Assembly (NCBI GenBank): GCA_031446145.1
Contig: CP132903.1
Span: 62,001-126,000 of the forward strand
Source of the DNA: Arsenophonus sp031446145
GTDB taxonomy: Bacteria; Pseudomonadota; Gammaproteobacteria; Enterobacterales; Enterobacteriaceae
Length of the DNA stretch: 64,000 bases
Reading direction: 5' to 3'
Numbering within the stretch: the stretch's first letter is position 1; every line of letters starts with the position of its first letter. Below the pieces are notes generated by a model. The model saw only the letters and a program-made list of their open reading frames with translations. It searched no databases and was not told where the DNA came from. Positions 40,558 through 50,685 of the stretch are shown piece by piece. The position numbers and the translations under genes are program-made.

Positions 40558-41392
40558 CATTTTTCCATTGACCTACTGTAACACGTTCATTACCACTATA
40601 ATCCTTAAAAGTTATTACTTTTTTATAATTAAAACAGCAAAATAACTCCCTTACTTTTCTTCCTTGTAACCACCCGTGTTCTAGTAAAAGCCACCCTGTA
40701 TTAACTAAATAATTATTAGATTTTTCAATTATATATTGCATATCAGCTAATCCATGATTGCCAGAAATCAATGCTATTTTTGGTTCGAAACGAACATCAC
40801 CTTGCTTCAAGTATGGATCATCTGCATCAACATAAGGTGGATTACTAACAATCATATCAAATTTTTGAATAGGAAGTGAAGAAAACCAATTACTTTTTAA
40901 AAATTTTACATTTCTAATCTCTAGATTATATGCATTAAGTTCTGCAAGAGTAATTACTAAATCACTAATATCAACTCCTACTATCTGCAATTCTGGGCGT
41001 TCTGATGCTAAAGCTAACGCTATAGAACCACTACCAGTTCCTAAATCTAATATCTTTGCTGATTTTTTCTTGCCTAATAACAACAAAGCTTTTTCAACTA
41101 AACATTCTGTATCACAACGGGGTATCAAAGTAATAGGAGAAACTTTTATTGGTAAAGACCAAAATTCCTTTTCTTCTATTATATAAGCGATCGGTTCCCC
41201 TTTAATCCTACGCGCTAATAAATACTCTAACTCTTCTTTTTGATGAGCAGTTAATTTTATTTCTTCAAATGCGAGAAAATCAGTATTTCTTTTTTTTGTT
41301 ATATATTTTAATAAAACTTCAACATCTAGTTGAGCATTATCGCTATCGACAAGCTTTTTAGATGCATACAATAACCAATCTTGATAATTCAT
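40541..41392 (-). CDS. prmC: PrmC, release factor glutamine methyltransferase
   Basis: Methylates the GGQ glutamine of release factors RF1 and RF2 with SAM. 283 residues (E. coli 277). N-terminal helical substrate domain, SAM motif DLGTGSG at about 116-122 and catalytic NPPY at 184-187. It starts right after the prfA stop with no intergenic base, so it is co-translated with its substrate's gene. Confidence 0.97.
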   Translation of the reverse strand: MNYQDWLLYASKKLVDSDNAQLDVEVLLKYITKKRNTDFLAFEEIKLTAHQKEELEYLLARRIKGEPIAYIIEEKEFWSLPIKVSPITLIPRCDTECLVEKALLLLGKKKSAKILDLGTGSGSIALALASERPELQIVGVDISDLVITLAELNAYNLEIRNVKFLKSNWFSSLPIQKFDMIVSNPPYVDADDPYLKQGDVRFEPKIALISGNHGLADMQYIIEKSNNYLVNTGWLLLEHGWLQGRKVRELFCCFNYKKVITFKDYSGNERVTVGQWKNDEKHS

Positions 41393-42475
41393 TTATTTCA
41401 CTTCTAAAAAAAAAGACAATTGATCTGTTTGATATTCATCAACAATAGGTTGAATTAATAAATCTAATTTTCCATTTATTACCTCATCTAAGCGATAAAG
41501 TGTTAAATTAATTCGATGGTCGCTAATACGACCTTGTGGAAAATTATATGTTCTTATTCTATCTGAACGATCCCCAGAACCAAGCAAATTATGACGTTCT
41601 GATGTTTCTGCTTCACGACGTTTTTGTATCTCTTTTTCTCTAATACGAGAACCTAAAACTGACAAAGCTTTAGCTTTATTTTTATGTTGTGAACGTTCAT
41701 CTTGACACTCAACTACAATACCAGTAGGAATATGAGTAATACGAATAGCAGATTCAGTAGTATTCACGTGTTGTCCGCCAGCACCTGATGAACGAAAAGT
41801 ATCAATTCTTAAATCACTTGCATTGATTTCAGATAATTCTTTTACTGGTATCTCAGCTAATATAGCAACCATACAAGACGAAGTATGAATACGTCCTTGA
41901 GATTCTGTAGTTGGCACACGTTGAACACGATGTCCACCTGATTCAAATTTTAGACGACCATACACGGAATCACCAGAAATTTTAATAATAATTTCTTTGT
42001 ATCCACCATGTTCTCCTTCAGTTAAATGCATCACTTCAAAACCCCAACCTCGTGATTCAGAATATCGATTGTACATTCTGAAAAGATCACCAGCAAATAT
42101 TGCCGCTTCATCACCACCAGTACCTGCTCGAATTTCTAAAAAACAATTTTTTTCATCATCTGGATCCTGAGGTATAAGCAAAATATGCAATTGTTTTTCA
42201 AGTTTTTCATTAAGTTTTTTAAAATGCATGAGTTCTTCATGAGCTATTTCCTGTAATTCAGGGTCATCTAATAATATTTTAGTAGCGACAATTTCTTCTT
42301 GAAGAACACGCCATGATCGAAAACATTTAATTAAATCATTTAACTTAGAATATTCTTTATGTAATAATTTAAAACGTTCTTGATTAATAATAACTTCTGT
42401 TTTACCTAAATCTATCTGAATTTCTTCATAACGTCTTTCTAATAATTGTAATTTTTTTATTATAGAAACCTTCAT
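41393..42475 (-). CDS. prfA: peptide chain release factor 1
   Basis: Recognises UAA and UAG and triggers peptide release. 360 residues, as in E. coli. The stop-codon recognition tripeptide is Pro188-Thr189-Thr190 (E. coli PAT; the family pattern is PxT) and the catalytic GGQ is at 233-235. No reduction of the switch loop or domain 3 is seen. Sits between hemA (28 nt upstream) and prmC (0 nt), the standard enterobacterial hemA-prfA-prmC operon. Confidence 0.98.
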   Translation of the reverse strand: MKVSIIKKLQLLERRYEEIQIDLGKTEVIINQERFKLLHKEYSKLNDLIKCFRSWRVLQEEIVATKILLDDPELQEIAHEELMHFKKLNEKLEKQLHILLIPQDPDDEKNCFLEIRAGTGGDEAAIFAGDLFRMYNRYSESRGWGFEVMHLTEGEHGGYKEIIIKISGDSVYGRLKFESGGHRVQRVPTTESQGRIHTSSCMVAILAEIPVKELSEINASDLRIDTFRSSGAGGQHVNTTESAIRITHIPTGIVVECQDERSQHKNKAKALSVLGSRIREKEIQKRREAETSERHNLLGSGDRSDRIRTYNFPQGRISDHRINLTLYRLDEVINGKLDLLIQPIVDEYQTDQLSFFLEVK

Positions 42476-42502
42476 TGTTTTTTTGAAAACCTTAAGAATA
42501 TT

Positions 42503-43765
42503 TTAATTTTGCTTCAAACCTAAACTATCTTTTAAAATATTAAAACGATTAATATCATCATCTAAAACTGCTTTTTTAAGCGATTTAGTTGGTGCATGAA
42601 TTAAACGATTCATTAACTGATAAGTTAATTTATTAATTACTAATTCACTATTTGTGCCATTTTTTAACGAAGCAAGTGCTTTTCCTACCATTAAAATTCT
42701 CATTTTTTCTGATTGCCTACGATAATTGCGAATTATGTTAATTGACGACTGAGAACGCAACCACTTCATGAAAGCAGCACTTTCTTTTTTAATAATGCTT
42801 TCTGCTTGAATAGCAGCTACTTTTCTATTTTTTATATTTTCTTGAATAATAAATTTTAAATCATCAATACTATAAAGATAAATATTATTTATTTTTTTAA
42901 CATTGTGTTCAATATCTCTGGGAACAGCAATATCAATTAATAACATAAATTTATTATTTCTGGCTTTCATTGCACGTTTAATCATTACTTCACTTATTAT
43001 TGGCACAGGACTTGCAGTAGAACTAATGACAATATCCGCTTCAGATAAACGAGCATCCAACTCACTCAAATAAATAAATTCAGCATTCATTATTTTTGTA
43101 ATACGTAAAGCACGTTCAGGTGTTCGATTAGCTATAATTAGATGTTGAGCATGATATTCCAATAGATGACGTGCAGTAAGTTCAATATTTTTACCTGCAC
43201 CTATTAAAAAAATATGTAATTTAGATAAAGATTTAAAAACTTGACGCACTAATCTACATACAACAAAAGCAATTGAAACAGCACTGGCCCCAATTTCTGT
43301 TTCAGTACGAATACGTTTAGCTACAAAAAATGAATGTTGAAATAAACGCTCAAGTTCACTAGACAATTTTTTATAATGCTGAGATTTGAAAAACGCTTGT
43401 TTTACTTGACCTAAAATTTGCGGTTCACCAAATGCTAATGAATCTAATCCACTAGCAACACGCATTAAATGATTAACCACTGCATTATCTTGATAACAAT
43501 ATATACTTGTTCTTACATCATTTATATTTAAAGAATGATAACTACAAAACCAATTCATTAATTTATCATATAAAATATCATGTAAATCAACAACTAAATA
43601 TATTTCAGTACGATTACATGTAGATAACACAACCCCACTATGAACAAATGATTGTTGTAATAAATTGTTCAATACATGTTCAATGTTGTCTGCTCTAATA
43701 ATTAAGCGTTCGCGTAAAGTTATTGATGCAGTTTTATGATTTATACCGAGTGCAAGTAAAGTCAT
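42503..43765 (-). CDS. hemA: glutamyl-tRNA reductase
   Basis: Reduces Glu-tRNA to glutamate-1-semialdehyde, the first step of C5 heme synthesis. 420 residues (E. coli 418). Catalytic Cys50 in VLSTCNRTEIY, Rossmann glycine-rich HIFLIGAGKN, and the dimerisation domain ending LNILKDSLGL-like are present. ATG at 43765 matches the E. coli start and has GAG 5 nt upstream; a GTG two codons earlier is in frame but less likely. First gene of its operon, divergent from lolB as in E. coli. Confidence 0.96.
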   Translation of the reverse strand: MTLLALGINHKTASITLRERLIIRADNIEHVLNNLLQQSFVHSGVVLSTCNRTEIYLVVDLHDILYDKLMNWFCSYHSLNINDVRTSIYCYQDNAVVNHLMRVASGLDSLAFGEPQILGQVKQAFFKSQHYKKLSSELERLFQHSFFVAKRIRTETEIGASAVSIAFVVCRLVRQVFKSLSKLHIFLIGAGKNIELTARHLLEYHAQHLIIANRTPERALRITKIMNAEFIYLSELDARLSEADIVISSTASPVPIISEVMIKRAMKARNNKFMLLIDIAVPRDIEHNVKKINNIYLYSIDDLKFIIQENIKNRKVAAIQAESIIKKESAAFMKWLRSQSSINIIRNYRRQSEKMRILMVGKALASLKNGTNSELVINKLTYQLMNRLIHAPTKSLKKAVLDDDINRFNILKDSLGLKQN

Positions 43766-44011
43766 GTTCACTCAATTAAATAATTTTAAATAACTCATAA
43801 AAATCTATTTTATTTCATAAAAACAATAAACCTACATAAATAAATTTTAAAAAAATATTTTAGTTGGTTGATATAAATATATAATGAAATATATACATTA
43901 AATACACTAAATAAATTCGATATCAAAATAAATTTTAATCACTTTTATCAAGAAAAAATTTTGAAAACTATTGACTAAAATTAATATCTACAAAAAAACT
44001 AGGAAATATTT

Positions 44012-44659
44012 ATGATACTAAATAAAAAAGACTTTACAAGTCTATCTTACTTTGCTTATATATTCATTTTTTTATGTACTATTTTACTAACTGCTTGTAC
44101 ATTTACACAAAAATTAAGCACAAAATCAATCAAAAAAAAAACAGATACAGAATGGATCACTCATCAAAAAAAATTAATACAATTAAAAAAATTTAATACT
44201 AGAGGTTCTTTTACTTATATTGATAATCATAATAAAATTTATGCTAATTTTTTTTGGCAACAAAATAATTTTTTAAATTACCATCTATTTTTTAATAATC
44301 CTTTAGGAACTACAGAATTCATGCTCTATGTAACACCAGATTTTACTACAATAACAGATAAAAAAAATAAAAAATATACAAATAAAAAACCGGGAGAATT
44401 AATTCATAAATTAATACATATAAAAATCCCTATAGAAAATTTCTCTTATTGGTTAGTTGGTTTACCAATTAATGCAACATCATTTACATTAAAAAACAAT
44501 GGACTTCTAAAAACAATAAAATACATAAAAAACGGGGAAATATGGAACATAAACTATCTTTCTTATTCTAAAAAAAATCAACTTAAACTTCCAAGTAATA
44601 TTGAATTACAACAATCTGATAAACATATTAAATTAAAAATACACAATTGGGATTTTTAA
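44012..44659 (+). CDS. lolB: LolB, outer-membrane lipoprotein receptor
   Basis: Accepts lipoproteins from LolA and inserts them into the outer membrane. 215 residues (E. coli 207). Signal peptide with lipobox LTAC, lipidated Cys29. Mature part keeps FNTRGSFTYI, ANFFWQQ, NPLGTTEF and WLVGLP segments. AGGA lies 7 nt before the ATG. Start of the lolB-ispE-prs-pth-ychF run. Its retention implies lipoprotein traffic, for instance of AmiD and LptM encoded here. Confidence 0.94.
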   Translation: MILNKKDFTSLSYFAYIFIFLCTILLTACTFTQKLSTKSIKKKTDTEWITHQKKLIQLKKFNTRGSFTYIDNHNKIYANFFWQQNNFLNYHLFFNNPLGTTEFMLYVTPDFTTITDKKNKKYTNKKPGELIHKLIHIKIPIENFSYWLVGLPINATSFTLKNNGLLKTIKYIKNGEIWNINYLSYSKKNQLKLPSNIELQQSDKHIKLKIHNWDF

Positions 44660-44662
44660 TTA

Positions 44663-45529
44663 ATGATTTTAAACTGGCCTTCACCAGGAAAAATTAACCT
44701 ATTTCTCCATATTACTGGTTTAAGAAATGACGGCTACCATAATATTCAAACACTGTTGCAGTTTTTAAATTATGGTGATGAAATCACAATTAAATCACGT
44801 AAAGACAACAAAATCCAATTAATGACACCATTTATTAATATAACAGAAAAAAATAACCTTATTCTTAAAGCTGCCCACTTATTACAAAATTATTGCATGC
44901 AAATGAACTTATTACATGACTATCAAGGCGCAGATATTTATGTTAAAAAAAAATTACCTATTGGTGGAGGCGTAGGTGGGGGTTCTTCTAATGCGGCAAC
45001 AACATTAATTGCTTTAAACTTCCACTGGAAAACTAATATTAATGATATTATACTAGTTAATCTTGCTAATCAACTTGGTGCAGATATTCCATTTTTTATA
45101 AAAGGTCATTCAGCTTTTGCAGAAGGAATTGGGAATAAACTGTTTCCTATCAATCTAAAAGAACGGTGGTATTTAGTAGCGTATCCAGGGATAATAATTC
45201 CTACTCAAGAAGTGTTTTCTGAAGTTGGATTAAAAAGAAATTCACCAAAATTATCTTTAAAAAAATTATTAAAAAAAAAATACGTAAACGATTGTGAACC
45301 AATTGTGAGAAAAAAATTTATTAAAGTGGAAAAATTGAGTTTATGGATGCAACAATATACGTCATCACGTCTTACAGGAACAGGTTCTTGCATTTTTGGT
45401 GCGTTTCAAACTCAATCGGCTGCCCATAAAATATTAGACAGTGCTCCTAAATGGATAGAATGTTTTATTGCAAAAGGCGTTAATTGTTCTCCATTACATA
45501 AATTCCGTGCTAAGATTAATCAATATTAA
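44663..45529 (+). CDS. ispE: 4-diphosphocytidyl-2-C-methyl-D-erythritol kinase
   Basis: GHMP kinase of the MEP isoprenoid pathway. 288 residues (E. coli 283). Substrate-binding Lys10 (SPGKINLFL), the ATP-binding glycine loop PIGGGVGGGSSNAA at 99-112 and catalytic Asp141 (LGADIPFF) are present. Starts 3 nt after lolB. Supplies undecaprenyl and ubiquinone precursors needed for peptidoglycan and respiration. Confidence 0.96.
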   Translation: MILNWPSPGKINLFLHITGLRNDGYHNIQTLLQFLNYGDEITIKSRKDNKIQLMTPFINITEKNNLILKAAHLLQNYCMQMNLLHDYQGADIYVKKKLPIGGGVGGGSSNAATTLIALNFHWKTNINDIILVNLANQLGADIPFFIKGHSAFAEGIGNKLFPINLKERWYLVAYPGIIIPTQEVFSEVGLKRNSPKLSLKKLLKKKYVNDCEPIVRKKFIKVEKLSLWMQQYTSSRLTGTGSCIFGAFQTQSAAHKILDSAPKWIECFIAKGVNCSPLHKFRAKINQY

Positions 45530-45603
45530 ATTTATGATTTATATATTTTTCTGTTAAAATATGATAATACTTTTTAATATTTCAAAACTGAGGCTTTTCC
45601 AAA

Positions 45604-46551
45604 ATGCCAGATATGAAACTTTTTGCTGGTAATGCTATACCTATACTCGCTCAACGTGTTGCTAATCGTCTAGATACTGCTCTTGGAGATGCTGAAGTGG
45701 GACGTTTTAGTGATGGTGAAGTCAGTGTAAAAATTAATGAAAATGTCCGTGGTGATGATATTTTCATAATACAATCAACCTGTGCTCCAACAAATGATAA
45801 TTTAATGGAACTAGTTGTAATGATCGATGCATTAAGAAGAGCATCTGCAGGTCGTATTACTGCTGTAATCCCATACTTTGGTTATGCACGTCAAGATCGA
45901 AGAGTACGTTCAGCTAGAGTTCCAATTACTGCTAAAGTAGTAGCTGATTTTCTTTCCAGCGTTGGAGTTGATCGTGTATTAACTGTTGATCTACATGCAG
46001 AACAAATTCAAGGATTCTTTGATGTTCCAGTAGATAACGTTTTTGGAAGTCCAATTTTATTAGAAGATATGTTACAAAAAAAATTAATCAACCCAATTGT
46101 TGTGTCACCTGATATAGGTGGAGTTGTGCGCGCACGAGCTATTGCAAAACTACTAAATGATACTTATATGGCAATTATTGATAAAAGACGTCCAAGAGCA
46201 AATGTTTCTCAAGTTATGCACATTATTGGAGATGTAGCAAATCGGGATTGTGTAATAGTTGATGATATGATTGATACTGGGAGTACCTTATGTAAAGCTG
46301 CTGAAGCTCTAAAAGAACGTGGCGCTAAACGAGTATTTTCTTATGCAACTCATCCCATATTTTCAGGAGATGCAGTAATAAATATTAAACAATCAGTAAT
46401 TGATGAAATCATTGTGTGTGATACAATTCCTTTATCTTCTGATATAAAAAAACTAAATAAAGTTCGTTCTTTAACATTAGCTGGAATGTTAGCAGAAGCA
46501 ATTCGTAGAATTAGTAATGAAGAATCAATTGCTGCTATGTTCGAACACTAA
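45604..46551 (+). CDS. prs: ribose-phosphate pyrophosphokinase (PRPP synthetase)
   Basis: Makes PRPP for nucleotide, histidine and NAD synthesis. 315 residues, the same as E. coli and one of the most conserved proteins in the window. PRPP-binding VIVDDMIDTGSTLC and the YFGYARQDRR ATP/regulatory loop are intact. TGAGG lies about 11 nt before the ATG, as in E. coli. Keeps its place between ispE and pth. Confidence 0.98.
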   Translation: MPDMKLFAGNAIPILAQRVANRLDTALGDAEVGRFSDGEVSVKINENVRGDDIFIIQSTCAPTNDNLMELVVMIDALRRASAGRITAVIPYFGYARQDRRVRSARVPITAKVVADFLSSVGVDRVLTVDLHAEQIQGFFDVPVDNVFGSPILLEDMLQKKLINPIVVSPDIGGVVRARAIAKLLNDTYMAIIDKRRPRANVSQVMHIIGDVANRDCVIVDDMIDTGSTLCKAAEALKERGAKRVFSYATHPIFSGDAVINIKQSVIDEIIVCDTIPLSSDIKKLNKVRSLTLAGMLAEAIRRISNEESIAAMFEH

Positions 46552-46734
46552 AAATTAAATTGAAAACTAATACACCATAAATTCATCAAGAAATAATAAT
46601 TTATAATATTTTATATATCATCTGTATATTTTAAAATATACGCAAATAAGAAATATTCAATAATAAAATCAGAGATATTTTAAGCAAAATCAGATAATAA
46701 ATATTCATAAAATCAATAAAATAAACACAATATT

Positions 46735-47325
46735 ATGAGTGATATAAAACTAATTGTAGGTCTAGCTAATCCAGGTGTTAAATATGAATTAACTCGCCAT
46801 AATGTAGGATCTTGGTATATAAAATTATTAGCACAAAAATACAAGCAAATTTTAAAACTAAAAAACCATTTTTTTGGTTACATAGGAAAAATTAATTTAT
46901 ACGGTGAGTTCATTTATTTATTAATTCCAAGAATATATATGAATTTTAATGGTAAAGCAGTCTTATCGTTAGTTAATTTTTATCATATCCAACCAGAAAA
47001 AATTCTTGTAGTTCATGATGAATTAAATTTAGTTCCAGGAAGAGCTAAAATAAAATTTGGTGGCACAAATAATGGACATAATGGACTTAAAGATATCCAA
47101 GAAAAACTCGGCAATAATGCTAATTTTTATCGTTTACGCATTGGCATCGGTCACCCCGGAGATAAAAATAAAGTTATTCAATTTTTATTAAATAAACCAA
47201 AAATACACGAACAGAAATTAATCAATATAACTATTAAAGAAGCAATATTTTGTACTGAACTTTTACTAGATCAAGGAATACATAAAGCAGTAACTCGTTT
47301 ACACAACTTTAAAGCATTTTATTAA
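46735..47325 (+). CDS. pth: peptidyl-tRNA hydrolase
   Basis: Recycles peptidyl-tRNAs released prematurely from ribosomes. 196 residues (E. coli 194). Catalytic His in TRHNVGSW (about residue 21), VVHDELNLVPG and GGTNNGHNGLKDI motifs are intact. Lies between prs and ychF, as in enterobacteria (ychM/dauA missing). Confidence 0.96.
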   Translation: MSDIKLIVGLANPGVKYELTRHNVGSWYIKLLAQKYKQILKLKNHFFGYIGKINLYGEFIYLLIPRIYMNFNGKAVLSLVNFYHIQPEKILVVHDELNLVPGRAKIKFGGTNNGHNGLKDIQEKLGNNANFYRLRIGIGHPGDKNKVIQFLLNKPKIHEQKLINITIKEAIFCTELLLDQGIHKAVTRLHNFKAFY

Positions 47326-47437
47326 AAATAAATGATTATATCTATATGCAAATACTATTATGGATATTATTTATTAATAAATATATTGATTATTCTTACT
47401 TATAATCAAGAAATATTAAAATAAGGTAAAATTAATT

Positions 47438-48529
47438 ATGGGATTTAAATGTGGCATTATTGGTTTACCAAACGTAGGAAAATCAACACTTTTTAATGCA
47501 CTTACTAAATCTAATATTAAAGCAGAAAATTTTCCATTTTGCACTATAAAACCTAATAATGCTATTATCGCGATTCCTGATCCTCGTCTTGATACATTAG
47601 CGGAAATTGTTAAACCAGAAAAAATATTACCCACTAAAATAGAATTTGTTGATATTGCTGGATTAGTAAGAGGTGCATCTAAAGGAGAGGGGTTAGGTAA
47701 TCAATTTTTAACCAATATCCGTGAAACTGAAGTTATAATACATGTTATTCGGTGTTTTGATAATAATAACATTACACATGTTAATGGAAAAATTAACCCA
47801 TTAATTGATATTAATACTATTAATACTGAATTAATATTATCTGATTTAGATATTTGTGAACAGGCGATTAATAGAATACAAAAAAAATACAAAAATCAAA
47901 CACAAGAAATCAAAATTAGATTAAACATTTTGTTAAAATGTTACCATCATCTCGAAAAATCTTGTATGTTACGTAATCTAGCATTAAAAAAAGAAGAAAA
48001 AAAACTAATTAAATATCTTAGTTTTTTAACTTTAAAACCTATCATATATATTGCAAATGTTAGTGAAAATAATTTTGTTAATAATTCTTATTTAAATACC
48101 GTAAAGTTAATAGCTAAAAAAGAAAACACTATTGTTATACCAATATGTGCCATTATTGAATCAGATATCAGCAAACTAAAAAAGCATGAACGTAAAGAAT
48201 TTATGATTGAATTTAATATGACACTACCTGGTTTTAATAAAGTATTACTAGCTGGTTATAATTTATTAAATCTACATACTTTTTTTACTGCTGGAAAAAA
48301 AGAAATCCGTGCTTGGAGTATTCCAATTAATACCACTGCACCAGAAGCAGCTGGAAAAATTCATTCAGATTTTAAAAAAGGATTTATACGTGCACAAACG
48401 ATTTCATTCTCTGATTTTGTTAAATATAAAGGAGAAACGGCTGCGAGAGAAGCTGGAAAAATGCGCAGTGAGGGAAAAAATTACATCATACAAGATGGTG
48501 ATATTATCTATTTTTTATTTAAAATATAG
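47438..48529 (+). CDS. ychF: YchF (EngD), ribosome-associated Obg-family ATPase
   Basis: P-loop ATPase that binds 70S ribosomes and is involved in translation and oxidative-stress responses. 363 residues, as in E. coli. G1 GLPNVGKST at 8-16, G3 DIAGLVRGASKGEGLGNQFL, a central coiled-coil insertion and a C-terminal TGS domain (about 275-360). AAGG precedes the ATG. Last gene of the lolB-ychF run; candidate terminators follow at 48525-48544 and 48672-48692. Confidence 0.97.
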   Translation: MGFKCGIIGLPNVGKSTLFNALTKSNIKAENFPFCTIKPNNAIIAIPDPRLDTLAEIVKPEKILPTKIEFVDIAGLVRGASKGEGLGNQFLTNIRETEVIIHVIRCFDNNNITHVNGKINPLIDINTINTELILSDLDICEQAINRIQKKYKNQTQEIKIRLNILLKCYHHLEKSCMLRNLALKKEEKKLIKYLSFLTLKPIIYIANVSENNFVNNSYLNTVKLIAKKENTIVIPICAIIESDISKLKKHERKEFMIEFNMTLPGFNKVLLAGYNLLNLHTFFTAGKKEIRAWSIPINTTAPEAAGKIHSDFKKGFIRAQTISFSDFVKYKGETAAREAGKMRSEGKNYIIQDGDIIYFLFKI

Positions 48530-48544
48530 AATTAGAATTCTATA
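48525..48544 (+). terminator. 9-bp palindrome over the ychF stop codon
   Basis: TATAGAATT/AATTCTATA around an AG centre (48525-48544) overlaps the ychF TAG stop. Might form a 3'-end hairpin with a 4-nt loop; no U-tract, so function is uncertain. Confidence 0.25.
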
Positions 48545-48671
48545 ATACATAAAAAATTATAGTTAAAATTATTTTCAAAAAACAATTTTATAACTTTAAA
48601 AAATAAAGTATAAAAAAATAAAATTTCAAAAGTGATAAAAAACATTTCATAAAGAAAAATGATATTGTAAG

Positions 48672-48692
48672 AAAGATAAAAATATCTTTTTT
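48672..48692 (+). terminator. intrinsic terminator candidate after ychF
   Basis: AAAGATA/TATCTTT stem with AAAA loop followed at once by T residues to 48692, about 145 nt past the ychF stop and before the convergent dapF. This is the most conventional terminator shape in the window. Confidence 0.4.
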
Positions 48693-48772
48693 AAAAGATT
48701 AAACTTTAAGTTTAAATAATACTTAAAAATAAAATAGTTTTCTAAAATATATAATTTTTAATAAAAATAACT

Positions 48773-49597
48773 TTATACATCAATAACACCATCATAAACA
48801 TGTGTTGCAGGACCACTCATAAACAAAGAATGACCGAATCCATTCCAAAAAATTTTTACAATACCACCAGGTAAATCAACAGTAACATTTTTTTGTAATA
48901 AACCTTGCTGAATACCAACAGCAACAGCAGCACAAGCACCACTTCCACAAGCCTTTGTTTCTCCTACCCCCCGTTCATATACACGCAATCGAATATTTTT
49001 ATTATTTATAATTTGCATAAAACCGATATTAGCTCGCTCAGGAAAACATTCATGCTTTTCGAGCAGACTACCTAATGATAAAACCTCAGTAGTATCAATA
49101 TTTTCAACCTGTAAAACACAATGTGGATTACCTATCGAAACTACACCACATAATATTCTCTTCTTTTTGAGTTTAATCTTATATTTTTTTTTTACGTTAC
49201 AAGCTTTAAATGGTACTTTATGTGGCTCAAATTGAGGTACACCCATTTTTACACAAACATCTTGATTATTTAATATAAATAATGTCATTTTTCCTGATTT
49301 AGTGCTAACTTTTATCTTACGTTTATGACTTAATTTTTTAAGACGAACAAAATGCGCAAAACAACGAGCACCATTACCACATTGAAAGACTTCACTACCA
49401 TCAGCATTAAAAATACGATAATGAAAATCAAAGTTTGGATTATAAGATGCTTCAACCAACAAAAGCTGATCAAAACCAATACCCTTATGACGATCTGATA
49501 ACTGACAAATTAACTCAGTAGAGAAAAAAATATTTTGAGTAACTGCATCTACTACCATAAAATCATTACCCAAACTATGCATTTTTGAAAATTGCAT
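48773..49597 (-). CDS. dapF: diaminopimelate epimerase
   Basis: Interconverts LL- and meso-diaminopimelate for lysine and peptidoglycan. 274 residues, as in E. coli. The two catalytic cysteines are Cys73 (QCGNGARC) and Cys217 (ACGSGACAA). MQFSKMHSLGNDF N-terminus is canonical. Follows lptM by 45 nt, the conserved enterobacterial lptM-dapF arrangement. Agrees with a retained sacculus (murJ, amiD). Confidence 0.97.
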   Translation of the reverse strand: MQFSKMHSLGNDFMVVDAVTQNIFFSTELICQLSDRHKGIGFDQLLLVEASYNPNFDFHYRIFNADGSEVFQCGNGARCFAHFVRLKKLSHKRKIKVSTKSGKMTLFILNNQDVCVKMGVPQFEPHKVPFKACNVKKKYKIKLKKKRILCGVVSIGNPHCVLQVENIDTTEVLSLGSLLEKHECFPERANIGFMQIINNKNIRLRVYERGVGETKACGSGACAAVAVGIQQGLLQKNVTVDLPGGIVKIFWNGFGHSLFMSGPATHVYDGVIDV

Positions 49598-49642
49598 TTT
49601 CTACTCCATCATAATCAAAAAATTACATGTTTAATTAATCGA

Positions 49643-49837
49643 TTAATGATGATATTTTTTATCAATTCTTGATACATCTTTTGATAAGAATTCATCTTCT
49701 TGATTTTTATTACTTGTGATTACTTCAGAACTTAAATAAAGAACATCTTTTATACCACAACCTGAAAGTAACTCTAATAAAACGCTGATTAAAATTACAA
49801 AAAAAATTTTTTTTTCTATATTGAATTTTTTAATCAT
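49643..49837 (-). CDS. lptM: LptM (YifL), small lipoprotein of LPS translocon assembly
   Basis: 64-residue lipoprotein with a basic N-terminus, hydrophobic segment and lipobox LLSGC, followed by CGIKDVLYL, which matches the conserved CGLKGPLYF of E. coli YifL/LptM (67 aa). LptM helps oxidative maturation of LptD. Start at 49837 is set by AAGGAT 9 nt upstream; longer in-frame extensions lack homology. Position directly upstream of dapF confirms the identity. Known role from E. coli; here inferred. Confidence 0.85.
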   Translation of the reverse strand: MIKKFNIEKKIFFVILISVLLELLSGCGIKDVLYLSSEVITSNKNQEDEFLSKDVSRIDKKYHH

Positions 49838-50661
49838 TAATTTTTTATCCTTTATATTTTTAGAAAAAAATAAATAAAACATCAATAATAAATAGATAAT
49901 TATAAAATGATTCAATATATTAATAAATAAAAAATCATTTATTATAAACATACTTCATTTTTTTAGAAAAATACTTAAATTTTTATCAAAAAATATTAAC
50001 TGATAAAATATTTTTTGTTTGCAGAAAAAATTCTTTTTGAATGGATATAAATCCTTACTGTTATTAATATTATAAAAATAAAAGTAATTTTTTTTGATAA
50101 AAAATAATACGATCAGTAAAAAAACTAATTAAGCAAATAATAAAAAACTGAGTACATTATAGTTCGATATATTAACAATAATTATCTAACTATATAAAAA
50201 TATTAAAGTTTTTAAATTAAAAATTTTTAAAAAAATATCAAAAATTTTGATTGTATTTTGATATTATGAAAAATTTAAAATTCATTAAATTATTACATTT
50301 TAAAAATCTAAAGATAAAACAATAATTAGTAATTGAGTCTTAAAATATATATAAGTATTGATTTATTAAATTATTATAAAAATTATATCAAAATTACTTT
50401 AAATTATATTAAATAATATATATTTTCATAAAAATATATTTTAAAAAAATATTTATTAAGTTTTTATTTAAAAATATAAAAAAATTATTTTTTATCAAAA
50501 TCTCATAAATCAAAAAACATCACAGATTATATTTTCTTTTAATTATTAATTGCAGCAATATTTTTCACTGATAATTTCTAAAATATTGCTTAACATGCAA
50601 TTAATCTAAAATTAATATCAATATATTTAAAATTATGTAAATTTACACAGAAATAATATTT

Positions 50662-50685
50662 AATGATTCTGAAAATCATTTTTTT
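50662..50685 (+). terminator. orphan terminator-like hairpin
   Basis: 7-bp stem AATGATT/AATCATT, 5-nt loop, then a T-run to 50685. No plus-strand gene precedes it, so it may be a relic of a lost gene or chance. Confidence 0.2.

Noticed and set aside
41393..42475. Altered stop-codon reading from the PTT tripeptide in RF1
   Set aside because: The RF1 pattern is PxT with a variable middle residue, and both TAA and TGA stops are used normally in the window.
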